A stretch of 64,000 nt of DNA from Pontibacter oryzae (GCF_003576375.1 NZ_QWGE01000001.1:62001-126000); one strand, 5' to 3'. Shown: positions 8,952 through 18,360, numbered from the stretch's first letter. A program made the numbers and translations. The notes: generated from the sequence alone by a model not told the origin.

Positions 8952-11900
8952 TTAAAATCCAACTGAAATACCCACCGAGTAGCTTTTCGGCAGCGGAATA
9001 GCGCCATAATCCACACCCATGGTACTACCGCCTTCAGCACCACCCGCATTTGGGCCGGCACTGTTCACTTCGGGGTCGCCGCCGGAGTAATTAGTGATCA
9101 GGATAGGGTTTTGGGCGGAAAACTCGATATTCATTCTGCTTACGTTTAAGCGCTTGGAGATATTCTCCGGCAAAGAGTAACTCACCGTGGCATAACGCAT
9201 TCTGGCCCAGTTCACCTTCTCGACAAAGTTGGTACCAACGGCTGTGTAGTTAGTCGTGAAATAGTTGTAATCCAAAACCACTGGCTGGGTGTTCTTCACG
9301 TAGTTTCCGTCGCCGCGGTCCACAACGCCGTTAAACACAAACTCTCTGTCTCTCCATTCGCCAACATCTTCGGAGATACCGGCCGATGTCATGCCCAGGC
9401 GCGTTGCGTTGTACACATCGCCGCCCACTCTGAAATCCCATAGGAAAGAAAGGCTGAAGTTTTTGTAGTTGAATTTATTGATCAGACCGAAGTTTACCTT
9501 TGGCTCGCGGTTACCGATGTACTGCTGCTTGTTCTCAGAGTCGATCACCGGGTAACCATCCTCCCCGATGATCATGTAACCGTCTTCGTTGCGCTTATAA
9601 TCCGTACCGATTAGGCCAAGCACTGGCTCGTCCAGCTTGGAGCCGGCAATAGCTGCAGTATATGGCTGGCCGAAAGTATACGGGAACACGCGCACCTGAT
9701 CCGGCAGCTCCAGCATTTTAGAGCGGTTGCCCCAAGCGTTAAGCGTTACATTCCAACTGAAATCACCGGATTTAACGGGTGTGCCACCCATGGATACTTC
9801 TATACCTTTGTTGTGGATGCTACCGGCATTGAAGGTCTGGATCACATACCCTGTTGGCAATGGAACACGCGCCCGGATGATCTGGTCTTCGCTTTTCGCA
9901 TCGTAATAGGTTGCGTCAAATGTCAGGCGGTTATCGAAGAGCCTGAACTCCACACCAAACTCTTTTTCTGTGGTTGTTTCCGGCTTCAGGTTAGGGTTAC
10001 CTGCCGTAGCGTCCTTCACGAAACCGCCACCAATACCCTGATACTTGATCAGGTTGGCATCGGTGCTGTAGATCGGCGCATCCTTACCCACTTTGGCATA
10101 ACTGGCACGCAACTTACCAAACCAGTGCTGCGAGTCCATCAGCTCCGAAAAGGCAAAGCTGGCACCAAGCGAGGAGTAGTAAAACGACCGATTATCGGCT
10201 GGGAGCGTAGAACTCCAATCGTTGCGGCCTGTATAGCTTAGGCTGAAAAGGGACTTATACTCTACCTTAACATCGCCGTACACGCCATACCTTCTTCGGC
10301 GGGCATACCCTTCGCCAAGGCCAATGTTCGGAGCCTCAATAACGTTTACGCTATGGATGTCCGGGTTCTGAAACTTTTCACCGGATACCGAAAGCGACTC
10401 GCCTTCGTAATACTCGCTGTTTGTACCAAAAATGGCTGTTGCATGTATATCCGGCGTGATGTCTTTGTCAATAGTGGCGTTAAAGGTGGAGGTTATGTTG
10501 GTATAGTTACCTGTGGTTTGGTACAACCGCCCTTCCAAGCTGCCCGGCGTGCCCGGTACATTCACGTAGCCATACTGTTGGTTGTAAAAATCCTGGCCCA
10601 AGCGGTAAGAAAGGTTCAGCCAGTCCAGTACATCATAGCTCAAGAGGCCATTAAGCACAATACGCTTGACCTCGGTTGATCTTGGGTTACGGTGCACGCC
10701 CCATAGCGGCGAAATAATGCCTGTGTCGTCATTGATTATATCAGGCGTGCCGTTGTTGTTGTAAAATACGTAGTTCGGGTCTCCGTTCGGGTACTGATAC
10801 CCCTCAATGTCGTAGCGAAGCGGGTAGCGATAAATGCTGTTTCCCCATCCTCCTGAGCTGGAGCCAACCAGACCTTCTTTTATCGTGTTGGCGATGTAGT
10901 TTGCTGAAGCCGAGAATGAGAGTTTTTCCGACAGTTGCGAGTTGCCCTTCATTAGCAAAGACAGCCTGTCTACCTCCGTGTTCGGAATGGTTGACGTACC
11001 ATTGCGGTAATTGCCCGAGAGGTAATAAGTATACTTCTCGGTGCCCCCGTTGATATTCACGTTTGCATCGTGCGTTACGCCCGTTTGAAAAAAGCGCTGT
11101 GGGTTGTCATAGATCGGTTCGTCAACTCTATACTTGCGCCCCCACGATGAAGTCGTACTGTTATCAAACGTACCGCCAAAACCTACCGTGTACAATTTCT
11201 GCTGCTCTGGCAGGCGGCCTACTGTTTCCACAACCGTATTATAGGCTGCATTAATGCGCATATCGCCTGCTTTGCCTTTCTTAGTAGTGATGATTACGGC
11301 ACCGGAAGCGGCATCTATACCGTAGAGCGCAGAGGCCGAGGCGCCTTTCAGGATAGATACATTCTCGATGTCGTTCGGGTTGAAATCTGAAAGGCGGTTA
11401 GACGTTCCGTTAATGGATGCATTACTTACGCGTACGCCATCCACAATAATCAACGGTTGGTTATCGCCGGTAAGCGACGAAACGCCACGGAGGATAATCT
11501 CGGAAGGCAAACCCGGAGAACCACCGGAAGAGGTAATCTGAGCACCGGCCACCTGGCCTTGCAGGGCGTTAACAATATTGGGCTGGTTAGAGTCCTGCAG
11601 GTCTTCGCCGCCAATGGTTTGCACCGAGTAAGTCAGTGTGCGTTTATCGCGCTCAATGCCTAATGCCGTTACCACAACCTCGTCCAGGGTTTTAGCATCC
11701 GTTTTGAGCGAGATGTTAATTACGCCTTCGTTGCCAATGGTGCGCTCTTGAGGCAGGAACCCGATAAAGCTGTAAACGAGCACCTGCCCCTTCTCCGCAT
11801 TTATAGTGTATTGGCCATCGGGACCAGTGAAGGTTCCGTCGGTACCTCCCTTCACTCTAACGGTTACTCCAGGCAGCGGAATACCATCATCGGCGGAAGT

Positions 11901-11996
11901 TACCACACCCGTTATACTTGCGCTTTGGGCGAAAGTATGAGCGTGCAAGAGGAGCAGACATAGCCCCCATAACATACTGCGTATACTTTTCTTCAT
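8952..11996 (-). CDS. SusC/RagA-family TonB-linked outer-membrane transporter
   Basis: 1014 aa. A signal peptide (MKKSIRSMLWGLCLLLLH...FAQ) is followed by a carboxypeptidase-regulatory-like domain (SITGVVTSADDGIPLPGVTV), the DEVVVTALGIERDKR segment, a plug domain with YGIDAASGAVIITTKKGK, and a large barrel ending in an aromatic residue (GISVGF). It imports a complex nutrient with the SusD encoded 23 bases downstream and leads a five-gene operon ending in a GH18 enzyme. It is clearly related to the susC at 164-3268, particularly in the signal peptide and the 5' leader. No regulator gene is adjacent, so control is either distant or through the leader. Confidence 0.95.
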   Translation of the reverse strand: MKKSIRSMLWGLCLLLLHAHTFAQSASITGVVTSADDGIPLPGVTVRVKGGTDGTFTGPDGQYTINAEKGQVLVYSFIGFLPQERTIGNEGVINISLKTDAKTLDEVVVTALGIERDKRTLTYSVQTIGGEDLQDSNQPNIVNALQGQVAGAQITSSGGSPGLPSEIILRGVSSLTGDNQPLIIVDGVRVSNASINGTSNRLSDFNPNDIENVSILKGASASALYGIDAASGAVIITTKKGKAGDMRINAAYNTVVETVGRLPEQQKLYTVGFGGTFDNSTTSSWGRKYRVDEPIYDNPQRFFQTGVTHDANVNINGGTEKYTYYLSGNYRNGTSTIPNTEVDRLSLLMKGNSQLSEKLSFSASANYIANTIKEGLVGSSSGGWGNSIYRYPLRYDIEGYQYPNGDPNYVFYNNNGTPDIINDDTGIISPLWGVHRNPRSTEVKRIVLNGLLSYDVLDWLNLSYRLGQDFYNQQYGYVNVPGTPGSLEGRLYQTTGNYTNITSTFNATIDKDITPDIHATAIFGTNSEYYEGESLSVSGEKFQNPDIHSVNVIEAPNIGLGEGYARRRRYGVYGDVKVEYKSLFSLSYTGRNDWSSTLPADNRSFYYSSLGASFAFSELMDSQHWFGKLRASYAKVGKDAPIYSTDANLIKYQGIGGGFVKDATAGNPNLKPETTTEKEFGVEFRLFDNRLTFDATYYDAKSEDQIIRARVPLPTGYVIQTFNAGSIHNKGIEVSMGGTPVKSGDFSWNVTLNAWGNRSKMLELPDQVRVFPYTFGQPYTAAIAGSKLDEPVLGLIGTDYKRNEDGYMIIGEDGYPVIDSENKQQYIGNREPKVNFGLINKFNYKNFSLSFLWDFRVGGDVYNATRLGMTSAGISEDVGEWRDREFVFNGVVDRGDGNYVKNTQPVVLDYNYFTTNYTAVGTNFVEKVNWARMRYATVSYSLPENISKRLNVSRMNIEFSAQNPILITNYSGGDPEVNSAGPNAGGAEGGSTMGVDYGAIPLPKSYSVGISVGF

Positions 11997-12569
11997 GCTG
12001 TTTTTGGTTGATGTTCAGCCATGAAGATATATATTTTATCATATTAATACCTAACCCATATTCAAGTTTGACGCAATTACATCGATTCGCTAGGCCAGCC
12101 TATTAGTGTTTAGACTAAGAACCAGTGCAAATAATGTTATTACAAATAACTGATTTACAAGAATATATAAATTATAAATACTTATTTATAACAACTAATT
12201 TATACCTAATATAAATTTATATCGCAACATAGCCTACACTCACATTAAAAAACACAGGTATACAACCTTTTGCAAAATAAAAATAGTACAATTTTAAATT
12301 TACCACCATGAAACCGCTTTTTTAATTTACTAGTGATTTATCACTTACCTTTCAAGGTCAGATAATACAATATTTCTATCATCTCATATAGGTTTAAAGC
12401 GATAACACTGAATTCTTGAATTTTACAATACAAACAAGCTGCAACATTGAAAATCTGACTTCTGTTAAACGCTTCTGTTCAGCAAGGATACCGCTTACTC
12501 TATATAATACAGTCAGTTAGCTAAAGAGATACAGGTATGATGAGGTAACCAGAAGTTTCTCGAGCGGTT
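11997..12569. other. AT-rich intergenic region, no intact gene
   Basis: About 570 bases upstream of the second susC operon. Frames are short and have no recognisable product. It should contain the operon promoter. I could not identify a clear TAnnTTTG box in the minus orientation. The conserved leader lies at 12007-12031. Confidence 0.6.
12007..12031 (-). promoter_or_regulatory. Conserved susC leader element, copy 2
   Basis: A 25-base block 10 bases upstream of the susC start at 11996, matching the copy at 3279-3303 at 23 positions and with identical spacing to the start codon. Confidence 0.55.
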
Positions 12570-13197
12570 TAACCCAAGGCAACGTCCAGTACCATCACCA
12601 CCACTAAACCAACGATTAACCCTAGCTCGGCAATGTCGGTATACTTGTCGCGCTGAGGTTCAGGAACAACTTCATTCACCACTACCTACAACATGACACC
12701 TGCGGCAAAATCCAGCTCACCAAGCACGCCGGCGATAGGCTCCACAATAGCTGATAACTATCTGTCTCAAAAGCATTTGAAAACCAACTTCCCATCCGGC
12801 GCAAAGGCATGGCCACTGCAAAGCTTTCCGGCATACTATGAATGGTGTTGGCAAGGATCAGAAGCGTGGTGCGGTGCCAGTTTGTCGAGGCCAAGGATAA
12901 ACAAGGAACAGCTCATAAAACCAACGGCAGCGGACATCCAACTCAGGCCAGGGCATAGCTCCTTAGCGTAATCTATCGCGCAGGGCTCAACAAGGCGACT
13001 AAAAGCTTGCAACCAGCATCATCCCGCCCGTGCTGCCAAGTATAACAGCGGCCTTAGTTCCGTGAAGAGAAAAATATAGCCGCCCCTCCAGCTGTAACCA
13101 ATCACGTAAAAAGCGTTGCTAACAATGCTGCGTATACAGGCCCAATTTCATTTAAGAAGGATACGATACCAGCCTCTAGCTGCTTCTTACCCGCCAT
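12570..13197 (-). pseudogene. Decayed ZIP-family metal transporter (GufA/ZupT-like) pseudogene
   Basis: Minus-strand translation in shifting frames reads as a ZIP transporter from end to end. From an ATG at 13195-13197: MAGKKQLEAGIVSFLNEIG, then AALLATLFT followed by a TGA where the family usually has Trp. Another frame gives GGMMLVASF followed by TAG, again at a usual Trp. Further on come LILANTIHSMPESFAV (the family's H-N-x-P-E-G metal motif, altered), IVEPIAGVLGELDFAAGVML with a stop, and finally EVVPEPQRDKYTDIAELGLIVG, ending at the TAA at 12570-12572. At least three in-frame stops and several frameshifts make it non-functional. Intact relatives move Zn, Fe or Mn across the inner membrane. 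Confidence 0.85.
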
Positions 13198-13229
13198 GGC
13201 CGCTTATAGTTTCGCATCAGGAGTGAGCG

Positions 13230-13982
13230 CTATGTACTTATTTGGCTGATATACTGCCGCATACGCTCATAATAGGAGCCTTTCCAGTACACACGCAGGC
13301 AGGCTGGGCATTGATGGAACTCCTTGAAGTATAGCTTGGTTTTAGGCGGCAGCAAATTCAGCACCTCGCGCTTTTCCACCTCACGAAGAGGCAGGTTGCA
13401 GGACAGGCAACGACTCAGCGGCTTAAAGTGAGGTTGCAAGTTAAAGCGCGCTATAACCTCAGCCACCTGTGCCTCCGTTTGCTGGGAGCGCAGCCAATAA
13501 CCCCAGGTTATGTTTTTCTGCTTCAGTAAGCCAATATCCCGTGTCAGGACAATCCGCTGTTGCTCGGCAGCCAGGCTGGCAATGGCTTTATCTGTAAAAT
13601 TAGTTTCATAGATCACATCAAGGCCAAGCATGCGCATGCTTTTAGCCAGGGTGCCTAAGTGCACATCAAGTATAAACTGGTTTGGTGGCGGGTGCGCTTC
13701 TTCGAAACTAAACCCTGCGGGCCATTGCCGGGAGGGCTCAAACGGATGTACTTCTACGCTATCCTCTGCCTGTAACCGGTACCGAAACAAAACAGGCTTT
13801 TGGTTTACAAGAATCACATCAACTTCCGGGTGCGGCACGCCCAGTGCCTCCAGGGCATCTTTCACTGTCGGTGCTCCCCGGAAAGTATAGACAAACGCTG
13901 CTCCCCGAAGCCGTTTAGGCCGGAAATCTTGCAGGTTTCCGTTAAAGTAGAAGTACGCTTTGTTAATCCCACATTGACCCAT
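13230..13982 (-). CDS. Mut7-C RNase-domain protein with N-terminal ubiquitin-like domain
   Basis: 250 aa. Residues about 1-85 resemble the small ubiquitin/ThiS-like domain that precedes Mut7-C (YFNGNLQDF, LEALGVPHPEVDVILVNQKPV). From about 95 the Mut7-C domain begins: FILDVHLGTLAKSMRMLGLD, then IVLTRDIGLLK, a PIN-like acidic nuclease core. A C-terminal zinc ribbon has CLSCN and CPAC pairs. The family is predicted to be an RNase, but its substrate is not established as far as I know. The gene stands alone, about 120 bases after the transporter gene and just before the decayed ZIP gene. No regulatory site was seen. Confidence 0.85.
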   Translation of the reverse strand: MGQCGINKAYFYFNGNLQDFRPKRLRGAAFVYTFRGAPTVKDALEALGVPHPEVDVILVNQKPVLFRYRLQAEDSVEVHPFEPSRQWPAGFSFEEAHPPPNQFILDVHLGTLAKSMRMLGLDVIYETNFTDKAIASLAAEQQRIVLTRDIGLLKQKNITWGYWLRSQQTEAQVAEVIARFNLQPHFKPLSRCLSCNLPLREVEKREVLNLLPPKTKLYFKEFHQCPACLRVYWKGSYYERMRQYISQIST

Positions 13983-14103
13983 ACTCTCAGCAACTTATCG
14001 GGCACAAACACGCAGACCTGACCGGACATATCGCTTACGCCTGCACACCTGCTTTTATACTTTATACATTGGAGAAAGGCTAAAAATCAACGGCCATACC
14101 CGA

Positions 14104-15291
14104 TCAGTTGAAAAGCTTTGGAACTTGCTGCATTAAGGTATAACCGCCAAGATAGGCCATTATCAGCACGACCAGCACGCCAAATACCGTTAACACCACG
14201 GGGTGGCGATACTGCCCAACAATGGATGGCTTGTAAGCGGCCAGCAACATAACCCCTAGCGTAAGGGGCAGCACCAGGCCGTTGAGCGCTCCGGCAAGTA
14301 TGAGCAAGCGCACCGGCTGGCCTATTGTCACGAAAATGGCTGTGGAGACAAGTATAAACCCGATGATAACCCAGTTTTCGTTTCGGCGGATGATGCCGCT
14401 ATAGGATTTCAGGAACGACACCGAAGTATAGGCAGAGCCAATAACCGACGTCACCGCCGCAGAAAGCATGACGACACCGAAGAGTTTATAGCCCACATTC
14501 CCGGCTGCCAGCTGAAAAACGGAGGCCGGCGGGTTGGAGGCATCCAGCACCAGCCCTTTACTTACCACACCCAAAGCAGCTAGAAACAAAAACACCCGAA
14601 TTATAGACGCAACCGTGATTCCGGATACGGCACTGGTTGTCACCTCTGGCAGGGCATCTTTGCCTTTCACGCCGGCATCGAGCAAGCGGTGGCCACCCGC
14701 AAACGTAATGTAGCCCCCAACTGTGCCCCCTACCAGCGTCACAATGGCCAGCACATCCACCTCATCCGGCATAAATGTTTTGGCTACCGCCTCTCCCACC
14801 GGCGGACCAGACGTGATGGCTACGTACACAATGAGCAGAATCATCAGAAAGCCCATTACCTGCGCAAACCTATCCATTACTTTGCCGGCCTCGCGCACCA
14901 GAAAAACCGCAATGGCCATACCTGCAGCCAGCATGGCCCCTGTTTCCGGACTTATCCCTAGCAAAACGTTAAACCCTAGCCCTGCACCGCCCACGTTCCC
15001 GATGTTAAACGCCAGCCCGCCCAGCACAATCAGGAAGGTTACAAAGGCGCCCAGGCCGGGCAAAACGAGGTTGGCAATATCCTGGGCCCTGCGCTCCGAC
15101 ACGGCAATAACGCGCCAAACATTCAGCTGTACGCCAATATCAAGTATAATCGAAATAAGGATGACAAAGCCGAAGCTGGCGGCCAGTTGCTGGGTGAAAA
15201 CGGTGGTTTGGGTCAGGAAGCCCGGCCCTACGGCAGACGTAGCCATCAGGAAGGCGGCACCGAGCAGTACGCTCCAGTTTCTTTTTCTCAT
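14104..15291 (-). CDS. NRAMP-like transporter lacking the metal-binding motifs, in the 5-oxoprolinase operon
   Basis: 395 aa from the ATG at 15289-15291. A longer frame from 15330 overlaps pxpA and lacks support. There are about 11 hydrophobic segments with the NRAMP fold signature GPGFLTQ in the first helix. The canonical DPGN of helix 1 is absent (GPGFLTQTTVFTQQ), and the helix-6 MPHN/MPH motif is replaced by GGYITFAGGHRLLD. In true NRAMP proteins those residues bind Mn2+ or Fe2+, so divalent-metal transport is doubtful. It starts 7 bases after pxpA, as the last gene of yjjX-pxpB-pxpC-pxpA. I infer that it may carry 5-oxoproline or a related small molecule across the inner membrane; this is untested. 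Confidence 0.8.
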   Translation of the reverse strand: MRKRNWSVLLGAAFLMATSAVGPGFLTQTTVFTQQLAASFGFVILISIILDIGVQLNVWRVIAVSERRAQDIANLVLPGLGAFVTFLIVLGGLAFNIGNVGGAGLGFNVLLGISPETGAMLAAGMAIAVFLVREAGKVMDRFAQVMGFLMILLIVYVAITSGPPVGEAVAKTFMPDEVDVLAIVTLVGGTVGGYITFAGGHRLLDAGVKGKDALPEVTTSAVSGITVASIIRVFLFLAALGVVSKGLVLDASNPPASVFQLAAGNVGYKLFGVVMLSAAVTSVIGSAYTSVSFLKSYSGIIRRNENWVIIGFILVSTAIFVTIGQPVRLLILAGALNGLVLPLTLGVMLLAAYKPSIVGQYRHPVVLTVFGVLVVLIMAYLGGYTLMQQVPKLFN

Positions 15292-15298
15292 AGGGTGG

Positions 15299-16060
15299 TT
15301 AAATGGCTGCGATGTTGATGTTTTCGGCACGAAGGCTTTCGTTGATTATTTGGGCAAACCTGAGCGCATGCGGCCCATCGCCATGGATGCAAATTGTATC
15401 CGCTTTTATACTTACCTCCATGCCCTGCCGCGACTGCACCTTGCCTTCGGTTACCATACGCACCACTTGCTGCACCGCCTGCTCCGGCTCTGAGATTAAA
15501 GCATCCGGTTGGCTGCGTGGCGTTAAGGTGCCGTCGTGTTGGTAGGTCCGGTCGGCAAACACCTCGCTTGCCGTGGCTAGTCCTAGCTTTTCTCCGGCTG
15601 ATACCAACGCACTGCCTGCCAAGCCATATAGTATCAGCTCAGGGTCATACTTATACATTGCCTCGGCAATGGCTTCAGCCAGAGCAGGTTTTGTTGCCGC
15701 CATGTTATAAAGGGCTCCGTGTGGCTTAATATGATGCAGTTTAGCGCCCTCGGCTTTAGCAAGAGCGGCCAGTGCCCCAACCTGGTACAGCACCATGTTG
15801 TATACTTCTTTGGCGCTGACAGCCATGTCGCGGCGCCCAAAACCAACCAGATCAGGCAAGCCGGGATGTGCACCGATGGCCACGCCGTTTTCCAAGGCAA
15901 GCTTTACGGTTTGCTGCATCGTTAGTGGGTCGCCGGCATGGTAGCCGCAGGCAATGTTGGCAGAGCTTACATACTTCAGTAGTTCGCTGTCGTTGCCCAT
16001 GCGCCAGGTTCCGAAGCTTTCGCCCATGTCGCAGTTCAGGTCTACGGTAGCTTGTATCAT
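15299..16060 (-). CDS. pxpA: 5-oxoprolinase subunit A (LamB/YcsF family)
   Basis: 253 aa, full length for the family. The N-terminus [19 protein letters not shown] contains the LamB/YcsF signature, followed by [12 protein letters not shown] and [18 protein letters not shown]. PxpA works with PxpB and PxpC in ATP-dependent opening of 5-oxoproline (pyroglutamate) to glutamate, which repairs a spontaneous glutamine breakdown product. The start overlaps the pxpC stop by four bases (ATGA type), so translation is coupled. Gene order here is pxpB, pxpC, pxpA. Confidence 0.95.
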   Translation of the reverse strand: MIQATVDLNCDMGESFGTWRMGNDSELLKYVSSANIACGYHAGDPLTMQQTVKLALENGVAIGAHPGLPDLVGFGRRDMAVSAKEVYNMVLYQVGALAALAKAEGAKLHHIKPHGALYNMAATKPALAEAIAEAMYKYDPELILYGLAGSALVSAGEKLGLATASEVFADRTYQHDGTLTPRSQPDALISEPEQAVQQVVRMVTEGKVQSRQGMEVSIKADTICIHGDGPHALRFAQIINESLRAENINIAAI

Positions 16061-17070
16061 GATTGGTGTAGTTTGTAAAGGATGGCCTGCCGCAAGGCAA
16101 GCAGTTGTTTCTCCAGCAGATATAGTAAGCGTTGGGCCTCTTCCAAAGAAACCTCTTCAAACCGGATGACGCCGCCCGGTTGCACCTGGGCAAGTATAGG
16201 CAGATCAGCAGTTATGACCTGTGCGATGCGCGGGTAGCCGCCCGTGGTCTGGCAATCGGCCATCAGGATGATCGGATCGCCTTGCGGGGGCACTTGCACC
16301 ATGCCATAGCTAACGGCAGTGGAAAGTAGCTCCATTTCCTCGGTTAAAGAAAGGCTGACACCCTGCAGGCGGCACCCCATTCTATCGGATTGCGTGCTAA
16401 CCTTAAACTTCTCCTGCCAGATATACTCCCGGCTATTCTCGGTGAAGCAGTTAAACTCCAGGCCAGGCAAAGCGCGCAGCGTAGGCGCAGGTTGGTATGC
16501 CGGCAACAACTCCGGCTCCGGTGACCAAGAGGCTTCTATAAAGGGGCTGTCTGTTTTTGGGTGAAGGAGCAGGTCGCTGAGCAGTAATACGCTTTCGGCT
16601 TTTGCCTCTTCTTTTGCAAGCGTATCGCCGGCACGCAGCGCACGGCCTTCCAGCCCGCCCAGGCCAGCGCGTAAATACGTGGAGCGGCTACCCATCGAGG
16701 CATCAACATTAATACCTCCTGCTAGTGCCAGATACGTATAGTTGCCTAGCACGGGCCTGCCAAAGGAAAGTATACTTCCGGCTTTTATCAATAGTGGCCG
16801 CCAAAGGCGCACGGGTTGCTCATTTATACTTGCAGATAAATCGGCGCCGGTTAAAGCGATTAATGTATCATGCTCAAATAGTAGTTCCGGGCCCACCATG
16901 GTTATCTCCAGCACGGCTGCATTTTCGTCGTTACCGACCAGCAGATTAGCCATACGCAAAGCTAACTTGTCCATGGCGCCGCCCACAACTACGCCCTGTC
17001 GCTGGTGCCCTTTCCGGCCTAAGTCCTGCACCGTAGTCAGCAAACCAGGCTTTAAAACAGTTAAGCTCAT
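16057..17070 (-). CDS. pxpC: 5-oxoprolinase subunit C (KipA/biotin-dependent carboxyltransferase-like)
   Basis: 337 aa. The start [19 protein letters not shown] plus [22 protein letters not shown] is the typical N-terminus of the KipA/PxpC family. The MGCRLQG and [18 protein letters not shown] segments match the C-terminal part. Together with PxpA and PxpB it forms 5-oxoprolinase. It overlaps pxpB upstream and pxpA downstream by four bases each. The older KipA name (inhibitor antagonist of a sporulation kinase) does not fit this context. Confidence 0.95.
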   Translation of the reverse strand: MSLTVLKPGLLTTVQDLGRKGHQRQGVVVGGAMDKLALRMANLLVGNDENAAVLEITMVGPELLFEHDTLIALTGADLSASINEQPVRLWRPLLIKAGSILSFGRPVLGNYTYLALAGGINVDASMGSRSTYLRAGLGGLEGRALRAGDTLAKEEAKAESVLLLSDLLLHPKTDSPFIEASWSPEPELLPAYQPAPTLRALPGLEFNCFTENSREYIWQEKFKVSTQSDRMGCRLQGVSLSLTEEMELLSTAVSYGMVQVPPQGDPIILMADCQTTGGYPRIAQVITADLPILAQVQPGGVIRFEEVSLEEAQRLLYLLEKQLLALRQAILYKLHQS

Positions 17071-17795
17071 GCGCTTGCCTCCTTCTTTGCCAGAAACTCA
17101 CTTTCAGGGATGGGTACAAACCGGACAATATCACCGGCCTGCAACAGGCTGGGCTCATCTCGGTTGGGGTTGAAGAGTTGCAGCGGCGTTTGGCCGATGA
17201 GCTGCCAGCCGCCGGGCGTGCTAATAGGGTACACACCTGTCTGGGCGCCTGCTATGCCCACGCTGCCTGCCGGTATTTTTGTTCGCGGCGTGGCCTTGCG
17301 CGGAGTTTCCAGCCTGGCATCCATTCCGCCCAGGTACGGGAAGCCCGGCGCGAAGCCAATCATGTGCACCAGGTAATCAGTGTTGCTGTGCAGCCGGATC
17401 ACTTCGTTTATACTTAAGCCGGTATGCTCGGCCACCAAGGCCAGGTCCGGGCCGTAACTGCCTCCATAAACCACTGGTAGCTCCACCACACGAGCTCGTT
17501 CAGATCTTTGCACCTGCACCTGCTCCAGCAGCGCTTCCAGTTTCAGCATCAGCTCCTCGTAGGCATCCAGTTTACCGTGTTGGCTCAGCACCCATGGGTC
17601 GTAATATACTGTGAGCGTAGTATAGGCGGGCACAAACTCCAGCAACCCTGGAAAAGGCTGTTGCTCCAGCACATGCGCCACGGCACGTATGCGGTTAAGT
17701 ATCTTTTTACTGATCTTATGGCCGAACTGCAGCTCCACGGCGGCATCGCCAACCGGGCACATCAGCAAAGGAGGGTTTTGGATTATCTCAGGCAT
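17067..17795 (-). CDS. pxpB: 5-oxoprolinase subunit B (KipI family)
   Basis: 242 aa. Near the N-terminus is CPVGDAAVELQFG, and later IGFAPGFPYLGGMD, then RTKIPAGSVGIAGAQTGVYP, all characteristic of KipI/PxpB. It is the second gene of the operon, starting 7 bases after yjjX ends and overlapping pxpC by four bases. With PxpA and PxpC it converts 5-oxoproline to glutamate using ATP. Confidence 0.95.
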   Translation of the reverse strand: MPEIIQNPPLLMCPVGDAAVELQFGHKISKKILNRIRAVAHVLEQQPFPGLLEFVPAYTTLTVYYDPWVLSQHGKLDAYEELMLKLEALLEQVQVQRSERARVVELPVVYGGSYGPDLALVAEHTGLSINEVIRLHSNTDYLVHMIGFAPGFPYLGGMDARLETPRKATPRTKIPAGSVGIAGAQTGVYPISTPGGWQLIGQTPLQLFNPNRDEPSLLQAGDIVRFVPIPESEFLAKKEASA

Positions 17796-17802
17796 AAGTA
17801 AT

Positions 17803-18360
17803 TTATACTTGCGTGTGTGGCTCCGGGTTCAGGTATAGCGTTTTGTTTTTGATCGGAACCAAGGCCAGCACCACAGCCTGCTCGTACAGCTCGCGCCTAC
17901 TCAGGGCATTGTTACTAAGTATACCGATAGCACCGCCCTTCTGCTTTGAGTTCTCGTGGTTAAAGATCATGTCGTTGGCTTTGCCTAATTCTATACCTTG
18001 CTGCACGAGTTGCTGCACGGCAGGCGGCAGGTAAAACGTGCCCGAGCGTGCCTTGCCCAGCTGCTCCCGGTCCTGCACCACCACCCAGGCAAAGGCCGCC
18101 AGCTGGCCATACTCCTCTGCCACGCCACCTTCTATCCCGATCCAAAAATCAGCCTCAGGTTGTACATGGCGTGCATTTTGTACACGGTTTAGCGCCCCCT
18201 GCAGCGTTTCCTGCTCCGATACGGGCTGGTCGGCCACACCCGACGGAACGCTAAGCGGCTGTGCCACAAACTCTCTGTCCGGAAACATGCGGTCAAAGCC
18301 ATCCAGGGCAGCCTGAACTTTTACCGGATTTTTAGAGGCAACTACTACGGTATACTTCAT
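17803..18360 (-). CDS. yjjX: Inosine/xanthosine triphosphatase (YjjX/DUF84 family)
   Basis: 185 aa. The N-terminus MKYTVVVASKNPVKVQAALDGF and the segments FWIGIEGGV and NHENSKQKGGAIGILSN match the YjjX family, which hydrolyses non-canonical ITP/XTP to keep them out of nucleic acids. It is the first gene of the operon with pxpB-pxpC-pxpA and the NRAMP-like gene, with only 7 bases to pxpB. The link between house-cleaning of nucleotides and 5-oxoproline repair is one of theme only. The promoter should lie in the divergent region 18361-18547. Confidence 0.88.
   Translation of the reverse strand: MKYTVVVASKNPVKVQAALDGFDRMFPDREFVAQPLSVPSGVADQPVSEQETLQGALNRVQNARHVQPEADFWIGIEGGVAEEYGQLAAFAWVVVQDREQLGKARSGTFYLPPAVQQLVQQGIELGKANDMIFNHENSKQKGGAIGILSNNALSRRELYEQAVVLALVPIKNKTLYLNPEPHTQV

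Noticed and set aside
12682..12894. Minus-strand 70-codon frame in the ZIP region as a separate gene
   Set aside because: Its sequence is one frame of the decayed ZIP transporter; counted under the pseudogene.
14723..15493. Plus-strand frame of 256 codons across the NRAMP-like and pxpA genes
   Set aside because: Antisense to two well-supported genes, with Pro/Ser/Thr-rich composition typical of a shadow frame.
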